Source of the DNA: Streptococcus salivarius
GTDB lineage: Bacteria; Bacillota; Bacilli; Lactobacillales; Streptococcaceae
Assembly: GCF_009738225.1 (NCBI RefSeq)
Contig: NZ_CP018187.1
Span: forward strand, 1,684,501-1,748,500
Direction: 5' to 3'
DNA: 64,000 bases
Shown: positions 36,250 to 45,951 of the stretch, in pieces
Numbering within the stretch: position 1 is the stretch's first letter
Layout: each line of letters opens with the position of its first letter
Translations under genes and position numbers: made by a program
The notes under the pieces: model-generated
Told to the model about the DNA's origin: nothing
Database searches by the model: none
The model's input: only the letters and a program-made list of their open reading frames with translations

Positions 36250-37355
36250 CATTTATTAAGAAATTGCGACAGTTTTTCTAAGCCCTTTTGAAGGACTTCC
36301 TTATCACAACAATAACCGATGCGGACATGGGACTCCTTGTCAAAACGGTTCCCTGGAACCACAAGCACACCATAGTCCTGAAGAAGCTCTAAGGCAAAAT
36401 CTTCGATAGGACGATTCACATCTAATTTGACGAAGGAAGTTGACACACTAGCAGGCCTAACCCAAGACGCCTTAGGCTCTTTGGCAATCCAGGCATCCAT
36501 AAGGGCGAGATTTTCCTCTACAATCTGACGGTTGCGTTTCAAGATGGCCTCTTTATTTTCCAAGACAAGGGTAGCCACCATATCATCAAAGACTCCAGCA
36601 CAAATCATCGTGTAGTCGCGGTAGTCACGTAGAATGTCCGCCACCTCAGTGTTAGAAGCTACCCAACCCACACGAATACCAGGAATGGAATAGGTCTTTG
36701 AAAGACTGTTGACGGCAATGCCCTTTTCATACAAATCCACAATAGAAGGTGCAGGTTGGTCAAAACTGCGATAGACCTCATCTGAGAAGATATAGGCGTC
36801 TACTTCTTTAGCGATAGTCACAAGCTCCTCAAGGTAAGCAGTATCCATAAGGGCACCAGTAGGATTGTTGGCATTGTTAATGCAGATCATCTTGGTATTT
36901 GGGTGAATCAGACGGCGAAGTTGGTCCAAATCAGGCAACCAGTTATTGTCCTCCTCAATCTCCCAGAGGTCCACATCTGCTCCTAGTGACTTAGGAATGT
37001 CATAGAGCTGCTGATAAGTTGGATACATGGAAATGACATGGTCCTCAGGCTCAATAAGCGCATAAAGAGCTAGCATCGTCGCTCCTGTAGCCCCATTAGT
37101 TTGGAGGATATTATCAACCGGCATGTCCTTGTATAAGCTAGACACTTGAGTTTTGAACTCTGGTGCCCCTTCAATCCAGCCGTAATCCATCTTTTTCTTT
37201 AGTAGTTGAGCAAAAAAGGCTTCCTTATCAAGGCCTGATAAGTCAAATAATTCTTCCATTGTGAGGGCCTTAATTGAAACTCCTGCGATATCATATATGG
37301 CAGACTTTTCATGGACATTCAGCCATTCTTCAACACCAAAACGTGGTAGCTTCAT
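36246..37355 (-). CDS. PLP-dependent class I/II aminotransferase
   Basis: A 369-residue fold-type-I enzyme. Seen: LQTNGATGATMLALYALIEP (cofactor phosphate region), NNANNPTGALMD, YIFSDEVYRSFD (Asp/Tyr that hold the ring), and NSLSKTYSIPGIRVGW with the PLP-binding Lys. The C-terminal Arg for the substrate carboxylate is in SHVRIGYCCD. The amino acid substrate is not evident. It lies between two amino-acid-binding lipoprotein genes, so it may act on the imported compound. ATG at 37355 with AAGGAG upstream. Confidence 0.87.
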   Translation of the reverse strand: MKLPRFGVEEWLNVHEKSAIYDIAGVSIKALTMEELFDLSGLDKEAFFAQLLKKKMDYGWIEGAPEFKTQVSSLYKDMPVDNILQTNGATGATMLALYALIEPEDHVISMYPTYQQLYDIPKSLGADVDLWEIEEDNNWLPDLDQLRRLIHPNTKMICINNANNPTGALMDTAYLEELVTIAKEVDAYIFSDEVYRSFDQPAPSIVDLYEKGIAVNSLSKTYSIPGIRVGWVASNTEVADILRDYRDYTMICAGVFDDMVATLVLENKEAILKRNRQIVEENLALMDAWIAKEPKASWVRPASVSTSFVKLDVNRPIEDFALELLQDYGVLVVPGNRFDKESHVRIGYCCDKEVLQKGLEKLSQFLNKC

Positions 37356-37457
37356 AGTTTCTCCTTGCTTTTCTTAAGCACTCTATACGATGTCATTTGT
37401 CTATTTTGACAGACTTACCTACTTTGATAATAACTGTTTTTAGCAGAGAATTCAATA

Positions 37458-37481
37458 AAAAATGGGGTATTCCCCCATTTA
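37458..37481 (-). terminator. Hairpin terminator in the 37.4-37.6 kb gap
   Basis: Stem AAATGGGG/CCCCATTT followed by T-rich sequence on the minus strand. It would end transcripts coming from the two binding-protein genes above it. Confidence 0.7.
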
Positions 37482-37556
37482 GATTTAAGAATTTTTGACG
37501 ACTCCCCTTGAGTGAGCAAAGCCAACACCAAACGAGACTTTCCGCCGTTGATGAAA

Positions 37557-37584
37557 GCACCTGAAATTGACTCGTTTCAGGTGC
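37557..37584 (-). terminator. Hairpin after the binding-protein gene at 37600
   Basis: Perfect 10-bp stem GCACCTGAAA/TTTCAGGTGC with eight-base loop, 15 bases past the stop. The T run is short (TTTCAT), so termination may be partial. Confidence 0.65.
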
Positions 37585-37599
37585 TCAGAAGTTTTAAAT

Positions 37600-38397
37600 T
37601 TACTTACTTTGTTTGTAGGTTGATGCTTCTTTTAACCATTGGTCAAATTTTCCAGAGTCTTTAGTCTCTTTGATGACGGCATTGATTTCTTTAAGCAAGT
37701 CATCTGACCCCTTACGTGTTGCGACTGCATAAGCATCTGAACCGTCTGACTTGAGGTTAAAGTTGGCAAGGGTTAAATCATCATTTTGAGCGATATAACC
37801 TTCTGCAATGGCCTTCTCAAGTACAACTGCTTGAAGCTGTCCTGACTTGAGTTCATTAATCATTTCGCCATTTGAAGTCAGTGATACTACACTTGCCTTA
37901 GAAATTTGTTTCTTAGCAACGGTTTCTTGAACAGAGCCTTTTTGCGTACCGACAGTTTGTTTTGCGAGACTATCAGTGCTTGTATAGTCATTTACCTTGT
38001 CTTTTTTGACAATCACTACATTTTCTGACGTATAGTAGCTGTCTGAAAAATCATAAACCTTCTTACGTTCGTCTGTCACCGAAATCCCTGCAATGGCAAT
38101 ATCGGCTTTACCACTTTGCACGTTAGCAAGAACATTATCAAAAGACATCACGGAAAATTCAACCTTTACACCGAGTTTTTCACCGATAGCTTTGGCCAAC
38201 TCGATGTCTGCTCCAACTAGCGTATCTTTGCCGTTAACCAATGATTTGAACTCAAATGGTGCAAATTCTGATTCTGTTGCCACGACAATTTTCTTCTTTT
38301 CCTTAATCGTTTTGGGATTTACTCCCTGACTTCCGCTACAAGCAACTAGAAAGCAGGTAGCGACTAGAGCTGTAAGGATAAACCAAAATTTCTTCAT
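37600..38397 (-). CDS. Amino-acid ABC transporter substrate-binding lipoprotein (paralogue 2)
   Basis: A 265-residue SBP_bac_3 protein. Lipobox LVACSGS; binding blocks VVATESEFAPFEFKSL, DIELAKAIGEKLGV, GKADIAIAGISVTDERKKVYDFSDSYY and VGTQKGSVQETVA. It starts 11 bases after paralogue 3 and is clearly co-transcribed with it. No permease gene is adjacent. The second position of the binding block (IAIAGIS, where paralogue 1 has IAISGIS) differs slightly, so ligand preference may differ too. Confidence 0.88.
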   Translation of the reverse strand: MKKFWFILTALVATCFLVACSGSQGVNPKTIKEKKKIVVATESEFAPFEFKSLVNGKDTLVGADIELAKAIGEKLGVKVEFSVMSFDNVLANVQSGKADIAIAGISVTDERKKVYDFSDSYYTSENVVIVKKDKVNDYTSTDSLAKQTVGTQKGSVQETVAKKQISKASVVSLTSNGEMINELKSGQLQAVVLEKAIAEGYIAQNDDLTLANFNLKSDGSDAYAVATRKGSDDLLKEINAVIKETKDSGKFDQWLKEASTYKQSK

Positions 38398-38408
38398 ATA
38401 ATAACTCC

Positions 38409-39221
38409 TTATTTGCTAGAACTCTTAAGTGAAAGAGTGTAGGCATCTTGAACATAGCTGTCAATCTTACCTTCTTTTTTGAGTTTAGCGATAACCTTAT
38501 TAACCTTTTCTTTTAGCTTATCGCTTCCTTTAGGCATCGCTACAGCATAGGCATCTTTTGAATCAGACTTGAGCGTGATGTCTGACACAGCTAGGTCGCT
38601 GTTTTGGTCTACATAACCTTTTGCAATGGCCTTTTCAAGAACTACTCCTTCAACTTGACCAGACTTCAATTCATTGATGGCTTCGCCAGGTTGCGCCAAG
38701 GATACCACATTAGCATCTGACAAGTTGGCTTTGGCGATATTTTCTTGAATAGAACCTTTTTGAACAGCTACAGATTTTTTAGCAAAATCACCTGTTTGTT
38801 TGTAAGTTCCTGTCGCATCTTTCTTGACAACAAGAACCGTTTCAGACTCATAGTAGGTATCTGAGAAATCAAAGATTTTCTGACGTTCCTTAGTGGCAGA
38901 TATTCCGGAAATGGCGATGTCTGCTTTACCAGATTGAACATTTGCTAAGACATTATCAAAAGACATTTCAGAGAATTTGACTTTTACGCCAAGCTCATCT
39001 GCAATTGCCTTAGCAATTTCGACATCTGCCCCAACAATCGTATCCTTACCATTTTGAATTGTCTTAAATTCAAAAGGAGCAAAGTGAGGATTAAGAGCAA
39101 CTGTCAATGTCCCTTTATCTTGTACCTTTTCCAAAGAGTCCTTCGACGAAGAACAAGCTGCTAAAGCTGTCAAAGCGAAAATCCCTGCAAATCCCAACAA
39201 AAGTTTTTTCCATGTTTTCAT
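38409..39221 (-). CDS. Amino-acid ABC transporter substrate-binding lipoprotein (paralogue 3)
   Basis: A 270-residue SBP_bac_3 protein with lipobox LAACSSS and the binding blocks VALNPHFAPFEFKTI, GKADIAISGISATKERQKIFDFSDTYY and VAVQKGSIQENIA. The start is the ATG at 39221 (MKTWKKLLLGF), which gives a proper signal peptide; the frame is open 20 codons further upstream but those would precede the signal. First gene of a two-gene operon, under a consensus promoter with an 18-base palindrome in the spacer. Ligand unknown. Confidence 0.88.
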   Translation of the reverse strand: MKTWKKLLLGFAGIFALTALAACSSSKDSLEKVQDKGTLTVALNPHFAPFEFKTIQNGKDTIVGADVEIAKAIADELGVKVKFSEMSFDNVLANVQSGKADIAISGISATKERQKIFDFSDTYYESETVLVVKKDATGTYKQTGDFAKKSVAVQKGSIQENIAKANLSDANVVSLAQPGEAINELKSGQVEGVVLEKAIAKGYVDQNSDLAVSDITLKSDSKDAYAVAMPKGSDKLKEKVNKVIAKLKKEGKIDSYVQDAYTLSLKSSSK

Positions 39222-39259
39222 AATCAATCTCTTTTCTATATTTATTAACTTATGTAAGT

Positions 39260-39288
39260 ATAATAATGTATTATTATGCATTTGTCAA
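39260..39288 (-). promoter_or_regulatory. Promoter of the tandem binding-protein operon, with palindrome
   Basis: Minus strand: TTGACA (39283-39288), exact 17-base spacer, TATTAT (39260-39265). The plus-strand sequence ATAATAATGTATTATTAT at 39260-39277 has perfect 8-bp arms around GT and covers the -10 and most of the spacer: a candidate repressor site. Confidence 0.75.
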
Positions 39289-39394
39289 CGAAAAAATGGA
39301 CTTTTATTGATTATAATTTTATTTTTATTAATATTGGCATTGCTATAAATCTTGTAATTCGTTTATTTTAAAGCCTTCTATCTGATTTTAAGAC

Positions 39395-39427
39395 AAAAAA
39401 ACTATTCATTCATTTGAATAAATAGTT
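39395..39427 (-). terminator. Terminator of the Nudix gene
   Basis: Minus-strand 12-bp stem with one wobble (39400-39411 with 39416-39427), four-base loop, followed by T6. Confidence 0.85.
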
Positions 39428-39434
39428 CATTTTA

Positions 39435-39899
39435 TTACCAAAATTCTCGGACGAAGTCATCTTCAAGGCGCTCCCGATAGAAAAGTTCTGAGAGATTGTC
39501 TTCTTCAAAGACACGTAGCAGATTGAGCATGTCATAAGCCAAGTCCATCTTAGGCACATCCTCCCTGGCAACCCAGCGAACTTCGCCCTCCTCTGTTGAA
39601 TGGATTTCTCCTTCAAAATCTGAGGTCCTATAGAGGAAAACCAAGTACCGTTCGTTATCTGTCGTGTAAAAATGCTTCATACCAACTAATTTAGGGTTTT
39701 TGATGGTCAAGCCAGTTTCTTCTTTAACCTCACGGATAACTGATTCTACCAGACCTTCATGTGCTTCGATATGGCCACCGGGTAGGGCTGCTCCCGACCA
39801 GTAATAACGCTTTGGATCGCGGATTTGCATGACAATATTTCCACGGCCATCTTCGATGAGACACATATTAGTTAAAATAGTTGCTTGTGAACGTGACAT
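39435..39899 (-). CDS. Nudix hydrolase (MutT/8-oxo-dGTP type)
   Basis: A 154-residue Nudix protein. The Nudix box is complete: GGHIEAHEGLVESVIREVKEETGL (given in parts: GGHIEAHE, REVKEETG). The N-terminus TILTNMCLIEDGRGNIVMQ and LPGGHIEAH are as in MutT/YtkD-like proteins that remove oxidised or surplus nucleotides. The substrate cannot be fixed by sequence. It lies 44 bases after uvrB and probably shares its transcript, fitting a genome-care role. Confidence 0.87.
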   Translation of the reverse strand: MSRSQATILTNMCLIEDGRGNIVMQIRDPKRYYWSGAALPGGHIEAHEGLVESVIREVKEETGLTIKNPKLVGMKHFYTTDNERYLVFLYRTSDFEGEIHSTEEGEVRWVAREDVPKMDLAYDMLNLLRVFEEDNLSELFYRERLEDDFVREFW

Positions 39900-39943
39900 A
39901 TATTTCCTTTCTTACTTATATTGCCTAAGTGATGTAACTAGCC

Positions 39944-41935
39944 TTAATCCATACTCTTCAGCTCAAGAACCATATCACGGATTTGAGCCGCCAACTCGAA
40001 GTCAAGCAGTTCTGCCGCTTCGTGCATTTGCTTTTGAAGTTTCTTGATGGCTTCTTGGCGTTCTTTCTTGTTCATGGCACTGTAGTCCACAGTATCTTCT
40101 GCCACTTCTGCTTCATTAGCCTTGGTAATAGAAATAAGGTCACGAATTTCTTTCTTAATCGTTTGTGGAACAATGCCATGCTCCTTATTATAGGCCATCT
40201 GGATTTCACGACGACGAGCTGTTTCATCCATGGCCTTCTGCATAGACTCTGTAATCTTATCCGCATACATGATAACGTGCCCCTCACTATTTCGGGCAGC
40301 ACGTCCGATTGTTTGGATAAGTCCACGTTCATTACGAAGGAAGCCTTCCTTATCAGCATCCAAAATAGCAACCAGACTAACTTCAGGAACGTCAATCCCC
40401 TCACGGAGAAGGTTAATACCGATAAGAACATCAAAGACACCCAAACGTAGGTCACGGATAATCTCAGTACGCTCTAGAGTCTTAATGTCAGAGTGCATGT
40501 ATTTGACCTTGACACCCATTTCCTTGAGATAGTCAGTCAAGTCTTCAGCCATCTTCTTAGTCAAAGTGGTTACAAAGACACGCTCGCCTTTTTCAGTACG
40601 AGCATTGATTTCACCGAGGAGGTCATCCATTTGTCCCATGGTTGGACGAACTTCGACTTCTGGATCAAGAAGCCCTGTCGGACGGATAATTTGCTCAACG
40701 ACAGTCTCAGTTTGCTCCATCTCATAGTCACCTGGAGTAGCAGACACATAGACAATCTGATGAACATGACTCTCAAATTCTTCACGTCGAAGGGGACGGT
40801 TATCAAGTGCCGATGGCAAACGGAAACCGTAATCAACCAACATCTTCTTACGAGCTTGGTCCCCGTTATACATTCCCTTAATCTGACCCATGGTCATGTG
40901 GCTTTCATCAATCATTATGAGGAAATCTTCTGGGAAGAAATCAAGCAAGGTGAAAGGTGGCTCGCCTTCTTTACGACCATCCATGTGTCGTGAGTAGTTT
41001 TCAACACCATTGGTGTAGCCCATCTCACGAAGCATTTCAACATCGTATTCTGTCCTTTGGCGGATACGTTGAGCCTCGATGAGCTTACCCTCAGCTTCAA
41101 ATTGCTTAACCTGAGCTTCCATCTCTTCCATAATATTCTGGATGGCTTCTTCCATATGCTCTTCATTGGTCATAAAGTGAGTCGCGGGGAAAAGAACAAG
41201 GTGCTCAACTTCACCTAGATTGCGTCCTGTCAGACTCTCAATCTCACAGATGCGGTCAATCTCATCACCGAAAAATTCGACACGAAAGGCATGTTCATCA
41301 CGGCTAGCCGGGAAAATCTCGACCACATCACCGCGTACACGGAATTTCCCACGTTGGAAATCAATGTCATTTCGCTCAAACTGGATATCAACTAGGTCAT
41401 TGAGCAACTTATCTCGAGAAATCTCTTGACCTGGTCGAAGGCTGACTGCTGAATCAGCATATTCTTTAGGCGAACCCAAACCGTAAATACAAGAAACAGA
41501 AGCCACAACGATAACATCATTACGCTCAAGGAGGGCCGACGTTGCTGAGTGTCGTAGCTTATCAATTTCATCGTTTACAGAGCTATCTTTTTCGATATAG
41601 GTATCTGATGATGGCACATAGGCCTCTGGCTGGTAGAAATCATAGTAGGAAACGAAGTATTCTACAGCATTGTCTGGGAAAAACTCCTTGAATTCTCCGT
41701 AAAGCTGACCTGCCAAAGTTTTATTATGGGCGATAACCAAGGTTGGTTTATTCACGCGCTGGATGACCTGACTCATGGTATAGGTCTTACCTGTCCCTGT
41801 CGCTCCCTTTAGGATTTGAGCCTTCTCCCCACCTTCAATATTATCAACCAAGGCTTCAATGGCCTGAGGTTGGTCCCCAGAAGGTTCATATTTAGAAACC
41901 AAATGAAATTGGTTGTCTTCTTTTCTATCTATCAT
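39944..41935 (-). CDS. uvrB: UvrABC excinuclease subunit B
   Basis: Damage-verifying helicase-like subunit of nucleotide excision repair. The 663-residue protein has Walker [18 protein letters not shown], the beta-hairpin region [16 protein letters not shown]-type [17 protein letters not shown], the C-terminal helicase motifs ([29 protein letters not shown]) and a UVR domain at the end ([22 protein letters not shown]). Start ATG at 41935 (MIDRKEDNQ), 11 bases inside the end of the upstream membrane-protein gene. Confidence 0.97.
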   Translation of the reverse strand: MIDRKEDNQFHLVSKYEPSGDQPQAIEALVDNIEGGEKAQILKGATGTGKTYTMSQVIQRVNKPTLVIAHNKTLAGQLYGEFKEFFPDNAVEYFVSYYDFYQPEAYVPSSDTYIEKDSSVNDEIDKLRHSATSALLERNDVIVVASVSCIYGLGSPKEYADSAVSLRPGQEISRDKLLNDLVDIQFERNDIDFQRGKFRVRGDVVEIFPASRDEHAFRVEFFGDEIDRICEIESLTGRNLGEVEHLVLFPATHFMTNEEHMEEAIQNIMEEMEAQVKQFEAEGKLIEAQRIRQRTEYDVEMLREMGYTNGVENYSRHMDGRKEGEPPFTLLDFFPEDFLIMIDESHMTMGQIKGMYNGDQARKKMLVDYGFRLPSALDNRPLRREEFESHVHQIVYVSATPGDYEMEQTETVVEQIIRPTGLLDPEVEVRPTMGQMDDLLGEINARTEKGERVFVTTLTKKMAEDLTDYLKEMGVKVKYMHSDIKTLERTEIIRDLRLGVFDVLIGINLLREGIDVPEVSLVAILDADKEGFLRNERGLIQTIGRAARNSEGHVIMYADKITESMQKAMDETARRREIQMAYNKEHGIVPQTIKKEIRDLISITKANEAEVAEDTVDYSAMNKKERQEAIKKLQKQMHEAAELLDFELAAQIRDMVLELKSMD

Positions 41936-42545
41936 GGTTTTTCCTTTCATTTATGTAATCATTCATCTCTTGGTCGGAGAAAAATTCTCCACTAGTGATG
42001 GGAATATGTATCATTCGTGTCTCAGCAACGTATTTGCGCTTTCTTCGTGTCTGATAACCGAGTTTTTTATCATATTTCAAGGCCGTTTTACTATCTTTGA
42101 AAAAAATGTATAAAACTCTATACCTCTTCCTTTCCCAAGACCTTATATTCCCGAAATCATAGATACGTTTTAGGATATAGTATATAGTTGATGAGTGTTT
42201 GGCATCATCCATTGGCGTTGACCAATCCTTCATAACCAAGTCAATCTCAGACAGCGGAATCTCAAAGGTGACCCGTCCACATAACCTTCCATAATAAATA
42301 AAGGTATCATTGTTAATTTCCAATATTTTTTTATGACCTTTAAGTCTCACAATACCGTCAACTAAATTAATCAGAGCATGAAGAAATATTAGTAAAACGA
42401 GGAAGGCAACACAGTTATCCACAAAATTCCCAAAACGATAATCATCTATAAGAAAACAACAGAATAAACCGATGGAAGCGATAAGAAGTATAAGTCCATA
42501 GACAATCTGTACCCAAATCATACCTTGCTCAATCTTAACTATCAT
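41925..42545 (-). CDS. Uncharacterised membrane protein with two N-terminal helices
   Basis: Not recognised. The 206-residue protein has two hydrophobic segments ([20 protein letters not shown] and [20 protein letters not shown]) close to the N-terminus, followed by about 130 charged residues of beta type ([17 protein letters not shown]) that recall a PH-like/YcxB-type domain, and a very basic stretch near [13 protein letters not shown]. It overlaps the uvrB start by 11 bases, so translation may be coupled, though no functional link is evident. Confidence 0.75.
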   Translation of the reverse strand: MIVKIEQGMIWVQIVYGLILLIASIGLFCCFLIDDYRFGNFVDNCVAFLVLLIFLHALINLVDGIVRLKGHKKILEINNDTFIYYGRLCGRVTFEIPLSEIDLVMKDWSTPMDDAKHSSTIYYILKRIYDFGNIRSWERKRYRVLYIFFKDSKTALKYDKKLGYQTRRKRKYVAETRMIHIPITSGEFFSDQEMNDYINERKNHDR

Positions 42546-42587
42546 CTCTTCCTCTTTTACAAACTTTACTTCTATTTTAACATAGAA

Positions 42588-42619
42588 GTAAAAAGACCGA
42601 GTCTTTAGAACTCAGCCTT
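42588..42619 (-). terminator. Terminator of the CPBP protease gene
   Basis: A 9-bp stem with wobble pairs (AGACCGAGT with ACTCAGCCT) followed by a T run on the minus strand; it touches the stop region of the gene. Confidence 0.6.
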
Positions 42620-43553
42620 AAAAGTTTTCTTTCTTTAATTGTAATCGAAGAATGATGATACCTACCACCAGAACCACACAGGTAACGATATTCCCTTCTA
42701 GGCCAAAGGCACCACCTGACAACCAATCAGGTACACCTGACCTGGCCTGAAAGTGCAATAAGCTGCCGCCTGCATTCTGTCCACTAACTGACACGCCAAC
42801 TAGATTTCCTTGCGCGAAGTTCCAAGCACCGTGAAGGGCAGCAACACCCCAGATATTATCTGTCTTGAGCATGTAAAGAGCCATGAGAACACCCACTAAA
42901 ACAATACTGATGAGAGACAAGGCGGTAACTCCTTGATTTCCCAAGTGTAGCATTGAAAAGAGAGAACTTGAAATAGCAATTCCCCAAGAAAGGTTCAATC
43001 TATTAGTCACCGTCTGAAGCAACCAACCACGTGTCACCAGTTCCTCGGTTCCACCTTGGATAAACCAGAAAGGTATTAGGGAAAGTATGTATAAGAGGGT
43101 TTTCTGCGAAAAGTCTACCTTCACAAATTCTAAACCGCCTAGTAAATAAGTCCCAAGGAAACTAACTAACAAGAGTAAAGTCCCAAATCCCCACCCCTTA
43201 AGCAAGTTCAACCAAATATGCCCCTTAAAAAATCCAAGTGTACGAATGGGACGTTTTTCAACAACTTTAACCCAGAAAAAGATAGCTAAGGCAGTAAAGG
43301 CAAAGGCTCCCAACTGAAAATACAAGGTTGAAAATATTTTATAGTAAATCGAATGTGTATCCTGGAACTGAATGTTGCCATTTAATACTAGGAACGAAAG
43401 AACAATAGCCATTGGAATTCCCACAACAATCCCTGATAGAAATCCACTTATAAGGAAATAACCAAAGGCAATAAAACAGGACAGCATAATCATCAGCCAA
43501 CTTGGGACTTTATCATATAGGCTAGTATATTTCTCAAGCATACGTTTCTTCAT
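42618..43553 (-). CDS. CPBP family intramembrane metalloprotease
   Basis: A 311-residue membrane protein with about eight hydrophobic segments and the CPBP (CAAX protease/bacteriocin-processing) motifs: GGTEELVTRGWLLQ (the EExxxR motif, about residue 165), SSLFSMLHLGNQG with the catalytic His, and ALHGAWNFAQGN with the last His. Family members process or give immunity to peptides, or have unknown roles. No bacteriocin gene is nearby. It has a consensus promoter (TTGACA-N17-TACACT, 43595-43623). Confidence 0.86.
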   Translation of the reverse strand: MKKRMLEKYTSLYDKVPSWLMIMLSCFIAFGYFLISGFLSGIVVGIPMAIVLSFLVLNGNIQFQDTHSIYYKIFSTLYFQLGAFAFTALAIFFWVKVVEKRPIRTLGFFKGHIWLNLLKGWGFGTLLLLVSFLGTYLLGGLEFVKVDFSQKTLLYILSLIPFWFIQGGTEELVTRGWLLQTVTNRLNLSWGIAISSSLFSMLHLGNQGVTALSLISIVLVGVLMALYMLKTDNIWGVAALHGAWNFAQGNLVGVSVSGQNAGGSLLHFQARSGVPDWLSGGAFGLEGNIVTCVVLVVGIIILRLQLKKENF

Positions 43554-43594
43554 TTTTTTAGCTCCTGTAACAAATCTTACATGTATTCGATTAC

Positions 43595-43623
43595 AGTGTA
43601 ACTAATTGACACAAGCTTGTCAA
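43595..43623 (-). promoter_or_regulatory. Promoter of the CPBP gene
   Basis: Minus strand: TTGACA (43618-43623), 17-base spacer, TACACT (43595-43600). TTGAC-N8-GTCAA forms an inverted repeat over the -35. Confidence 0.7.
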
Positions 43624-43658
43624 ATTCTTCTAAAACTCTTCTCATATCTAACGAACTT

Positions 43659-43675
43659 TGTTATATTTCCTAACA
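43659..43675 (+). promoter_or_regulatory. GlnR operator upstream of glnPQ
   Basis: TGTTATATTTCCTAACA is a perfect match to the GlnR box TGTNA-N7-TNACA. It lies 16 bases upstream of the -35. Family knowledge: GlnR represses glnPQ in streptococci when glutamine is plentiful. Confidence 0.85.
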
Positions 43676-43691
43676 TCAAACTCTAAGAAGT

Positions 43692-43720
43692 TTGATAACA
43701 AGACCTTTTTTTGATAGAAT
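43692..43720 (+). promoter_or_regulatory. glnPQ promoter
   Basis: TTGATA (43692-43697), 17-base spacer, TAGAAT (43715-43720), about 30 bases before the ATG. Confidence 0.78.
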
Positions 43721-43752
43721 AGGAAGGTATTTTATAAAGGAGACTTTTTATA

Positions 43753-45951
43753 ATGAAGAAAAAACTTCTGACACTCTTCTTGAGTGTCATGTCAGTTTTC
43801 TTTGTTTTCGGAGCAAAGGTATCTGCCGAGACTATCTCAGTCGTTTCAGACACAGCCTATGCCCCATTTGAATTCAAAGATTCTGATCAGACCTACAAGG
43901 GTATCGACGTTGATATCATCAACGAAGTTGCCAAACGTAAAAATTGGGACGTTAACCAAACCTTCCCTGGTTTCGATGCAGCTGTCAATGCTGTTCAATC
44001 AGGCCAAGCTGACGCCCTTATGGCCGGTACTACTGTTACCGACGCACGTAAGAAGGTCTTTACTTTCTCAGACACTTATTACGACACCTCAATTGTTATC
44101 TACACACGTAGTAGCGATAAAGTCAGCGACTACAAACAATTGAAGGGTAAAACAGTCGGTGTTAAAAACGGTACCGCTTCTCAAACTTGGCTTGATAAAA
44201 ATGCTAGCAAATATGGTTTCACTGTTAAAACTTTTGACACTAGCGACTTGATGAACAACAGCTTGGATTCTGGTTCTGTTGATGCAGCTATGGACGACAC
44301 ACCAGTTGTTAAATACGCTATTGGTCAAGGAAAAGACTACGCTATCAACATTAAGCCTGAATCTATCGGTAGCTTCGCTTTCGCTGTTAAAAAAGGTGGA
44401 AAACACGAAGATCTTATCAAAGATTTCAACGAAGCTCTTAAGGAAATGAAGAATGACGGCACCTACGACAAAATCATGAACAAATGGTTGGGTGACTCAT
44501 CAAAATCTTCTTCATCAAAACCTTCAGCAGATCTTAAATTGACTGGTGATGCCAACGCAAAAGCCACTCCTGCTAAGGAAACCTACACTATCTCAATGGA
44601 CTCATCTTTTGCTCCATTCGAATATCAAAATGGTTCAGGTAAATATGTAGGTATCGATGTCGATATCATCAATGCCATTGCTAAAAACCAAGGTTTCAAT
44701 GTCAAATTGACAAACCCTGGTTTCGATGCATCACTTAATGCTGTACAATCTAGCCAAGCTGATGCCGTATTGGCTGGTATGACCATCACTGATGCTCGTA
44801 AACAAATCTTTGACTTCTCAGATCCTTACTACACATCAAACATTCGTTTGGCTGTAGCTAAAGGAAGTAAGGTTAAATCTTACAAGGATCTCAAAGGTAA
44901 GACTGTAGGAGCTAAAAATGGTACGTCATCTTACTCATGGTTGGAAGACCATGCTGGTGAATATGGCTTTACTGTTCGTGCTTACGATGAAGCTTCTACT
45001 ATGTACGACAGCTTGAACTCTGGTTCAATCGATGCTCTTATGGATGATGAAGCCGTTCTTCTATACGCTATCCAACAAGGGCGTAACTTTACAACACCAA
45101 TTGAAGGTATTGCTACTGGTGAAGTCGGCTTTGCTGTTAAAAAAGGTGCTAATCCTGAGTTGATTGAAATGTTCAACAATGGTTTAGCTGCTATCGTTAA
45201 AGATGGTACTTACGATAAGATTATCAATAAATACCTCGATAGCAACAAATCAAAAGAAGGAAGCACAAAAAAAGCTACCGATGAAACAACCATTGTAGGC
45301 TTGATTAAAAACAACTACAAACAACTTCTCCAAGGTCTTGGAATTACCCTTGGTTTGACCCTTCTTTCATTTGCTATTGCCATGATTATCGGTGTTATCT
45401 TCGGTATGATGGCAGTTGCACCAAACAAGACACTTCGTGTGATTTCACAAGTCTTTGTTGACGTGGTTCGTGGTATCCCATTGATGATCGTTGCAGCCTT
45501 CATCTACTGGGGTATTCCTAACTTGATTGAAAATATCACTGGTCACCAGTCACCAATCAATGACTTCGTGGCAGCAACAATCGCCCTCTCACTTAACGGT
45601 GGTGCTTACATTGCCGAAATTGTACGTGGTGGTATCGAAGCTGTCCCAATTGGTCAGATGGAAGCCAGCCGAAGCTTGGGTGTTCCTTACAATACAACAA
45701 TGCGTAAGGTCATCTTGCCACAGGCGGTTCGCTTGATGTTGCCAAACTTCATCAACCAATTTGTTATCTCATTGAAAGATACGACTATCGTATCCGCTAT
45801 CGGTTTGGTTGAACTCTTCCAAACTGGTAAAATCATCATTGCTCGTAACTACCAATCATTCCGTATGTATGCGATCTTGGCCATCCTTTACTTGGTCATC
45901 ATCACATGCTTGACGAAATTGGCTAAACGACTAGAAAAGAGACTTAAATAA
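43753..45951 (+). CDS. glnP: Glutamine ABC transporter, fused double binding domain and permease (GlnP)
   Basis: A 732-residue protein: signal peptide (about 1-25, AKVSAE cleavage region); first binding domain about 27-250 ([38 protein letters not shown]); second about 275-495 ([37 protein letters not shown]); then the permease domain about 515-732 with the EAA loop ([22 protein letters not shown]). This is the lactococcal GlnP layout, in which the two domains differ in affinity for Gln, Asn and Glu. The stop shares a base with the glnQ start. A GlnR box and promoter lie upstream. Confidence 0.95.
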   Translation: MKKKLLTLFLSVMSVFFVFGAKVSAETISVVSDTAYAPFEFKDSDQTYKGIDVDIINEVAKRKNWDVNQTFPGFDAAVNAVQSGQADALMAGTTVTDARKKVFTFSDTYYDTSIVIYTRSSDKVSDYKQLKGKTVGVKNGTASQTWLDKNASKYGFTVKTFDTSDLMNNSLDSGSVDAAMDDTPVVKYAIGQGKDYAINIKPESIGSFAFAVKKGGKHEDLIKDFNEALKEMKNDGTYDKIMNKWLGDSSKSSSSKPSADLKLTGDANAKATPAKETYTISMDSSFAPFEYQNGSGKYVGIDVDIINAIAKNQGFNVKLTNPGFDASLNAVQSSQADAVLAGMTITDARKQIFDFSDPYYTSNIRLAVAKGSKVKSYKDLKGKTVGAKNGTSSYSWLEDHAGEYGFTVRAYDEASTMYDSLNSGSIDALMDDEAVLLYAIQQGRNFTTPIEGIATGEVGFAVKKGANPELIEMFNNGLAAIVKDGTYDKIINKYLDSNKSKEGSTKKATDETTIVGLIKNNYKQLLQGLGITLGLTLLSFAIAMIIGVIFGMMAVAPNKTLRVISQVFVDVVRGIPLMIVAAFIYWGIPNLIENITGHQSPINDFVAATIALSLNGGAYIAEIVRGGIEAVPIGQMEASRSLGVPYNTTMRKVILPQAVRLMLPNFINQFVISLKDTTIVSAIGLVELFQTGKIIIARNYQSFRMYAILAILYLVIITCLTKLAKRLEKRLK

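Noticed and set aside
40230..40993. Long plus-strand frames opposite uvrB
   Set aside because: Shadow frames of uvrB codon use; no start signals.
43595..43612. TGTAA..TGACA upstream of the CPBP gene as a second GlnR box
   Set aside because: The two half-sites are separated by five bases, not seven; the true GlnR box is at 43659-43675.
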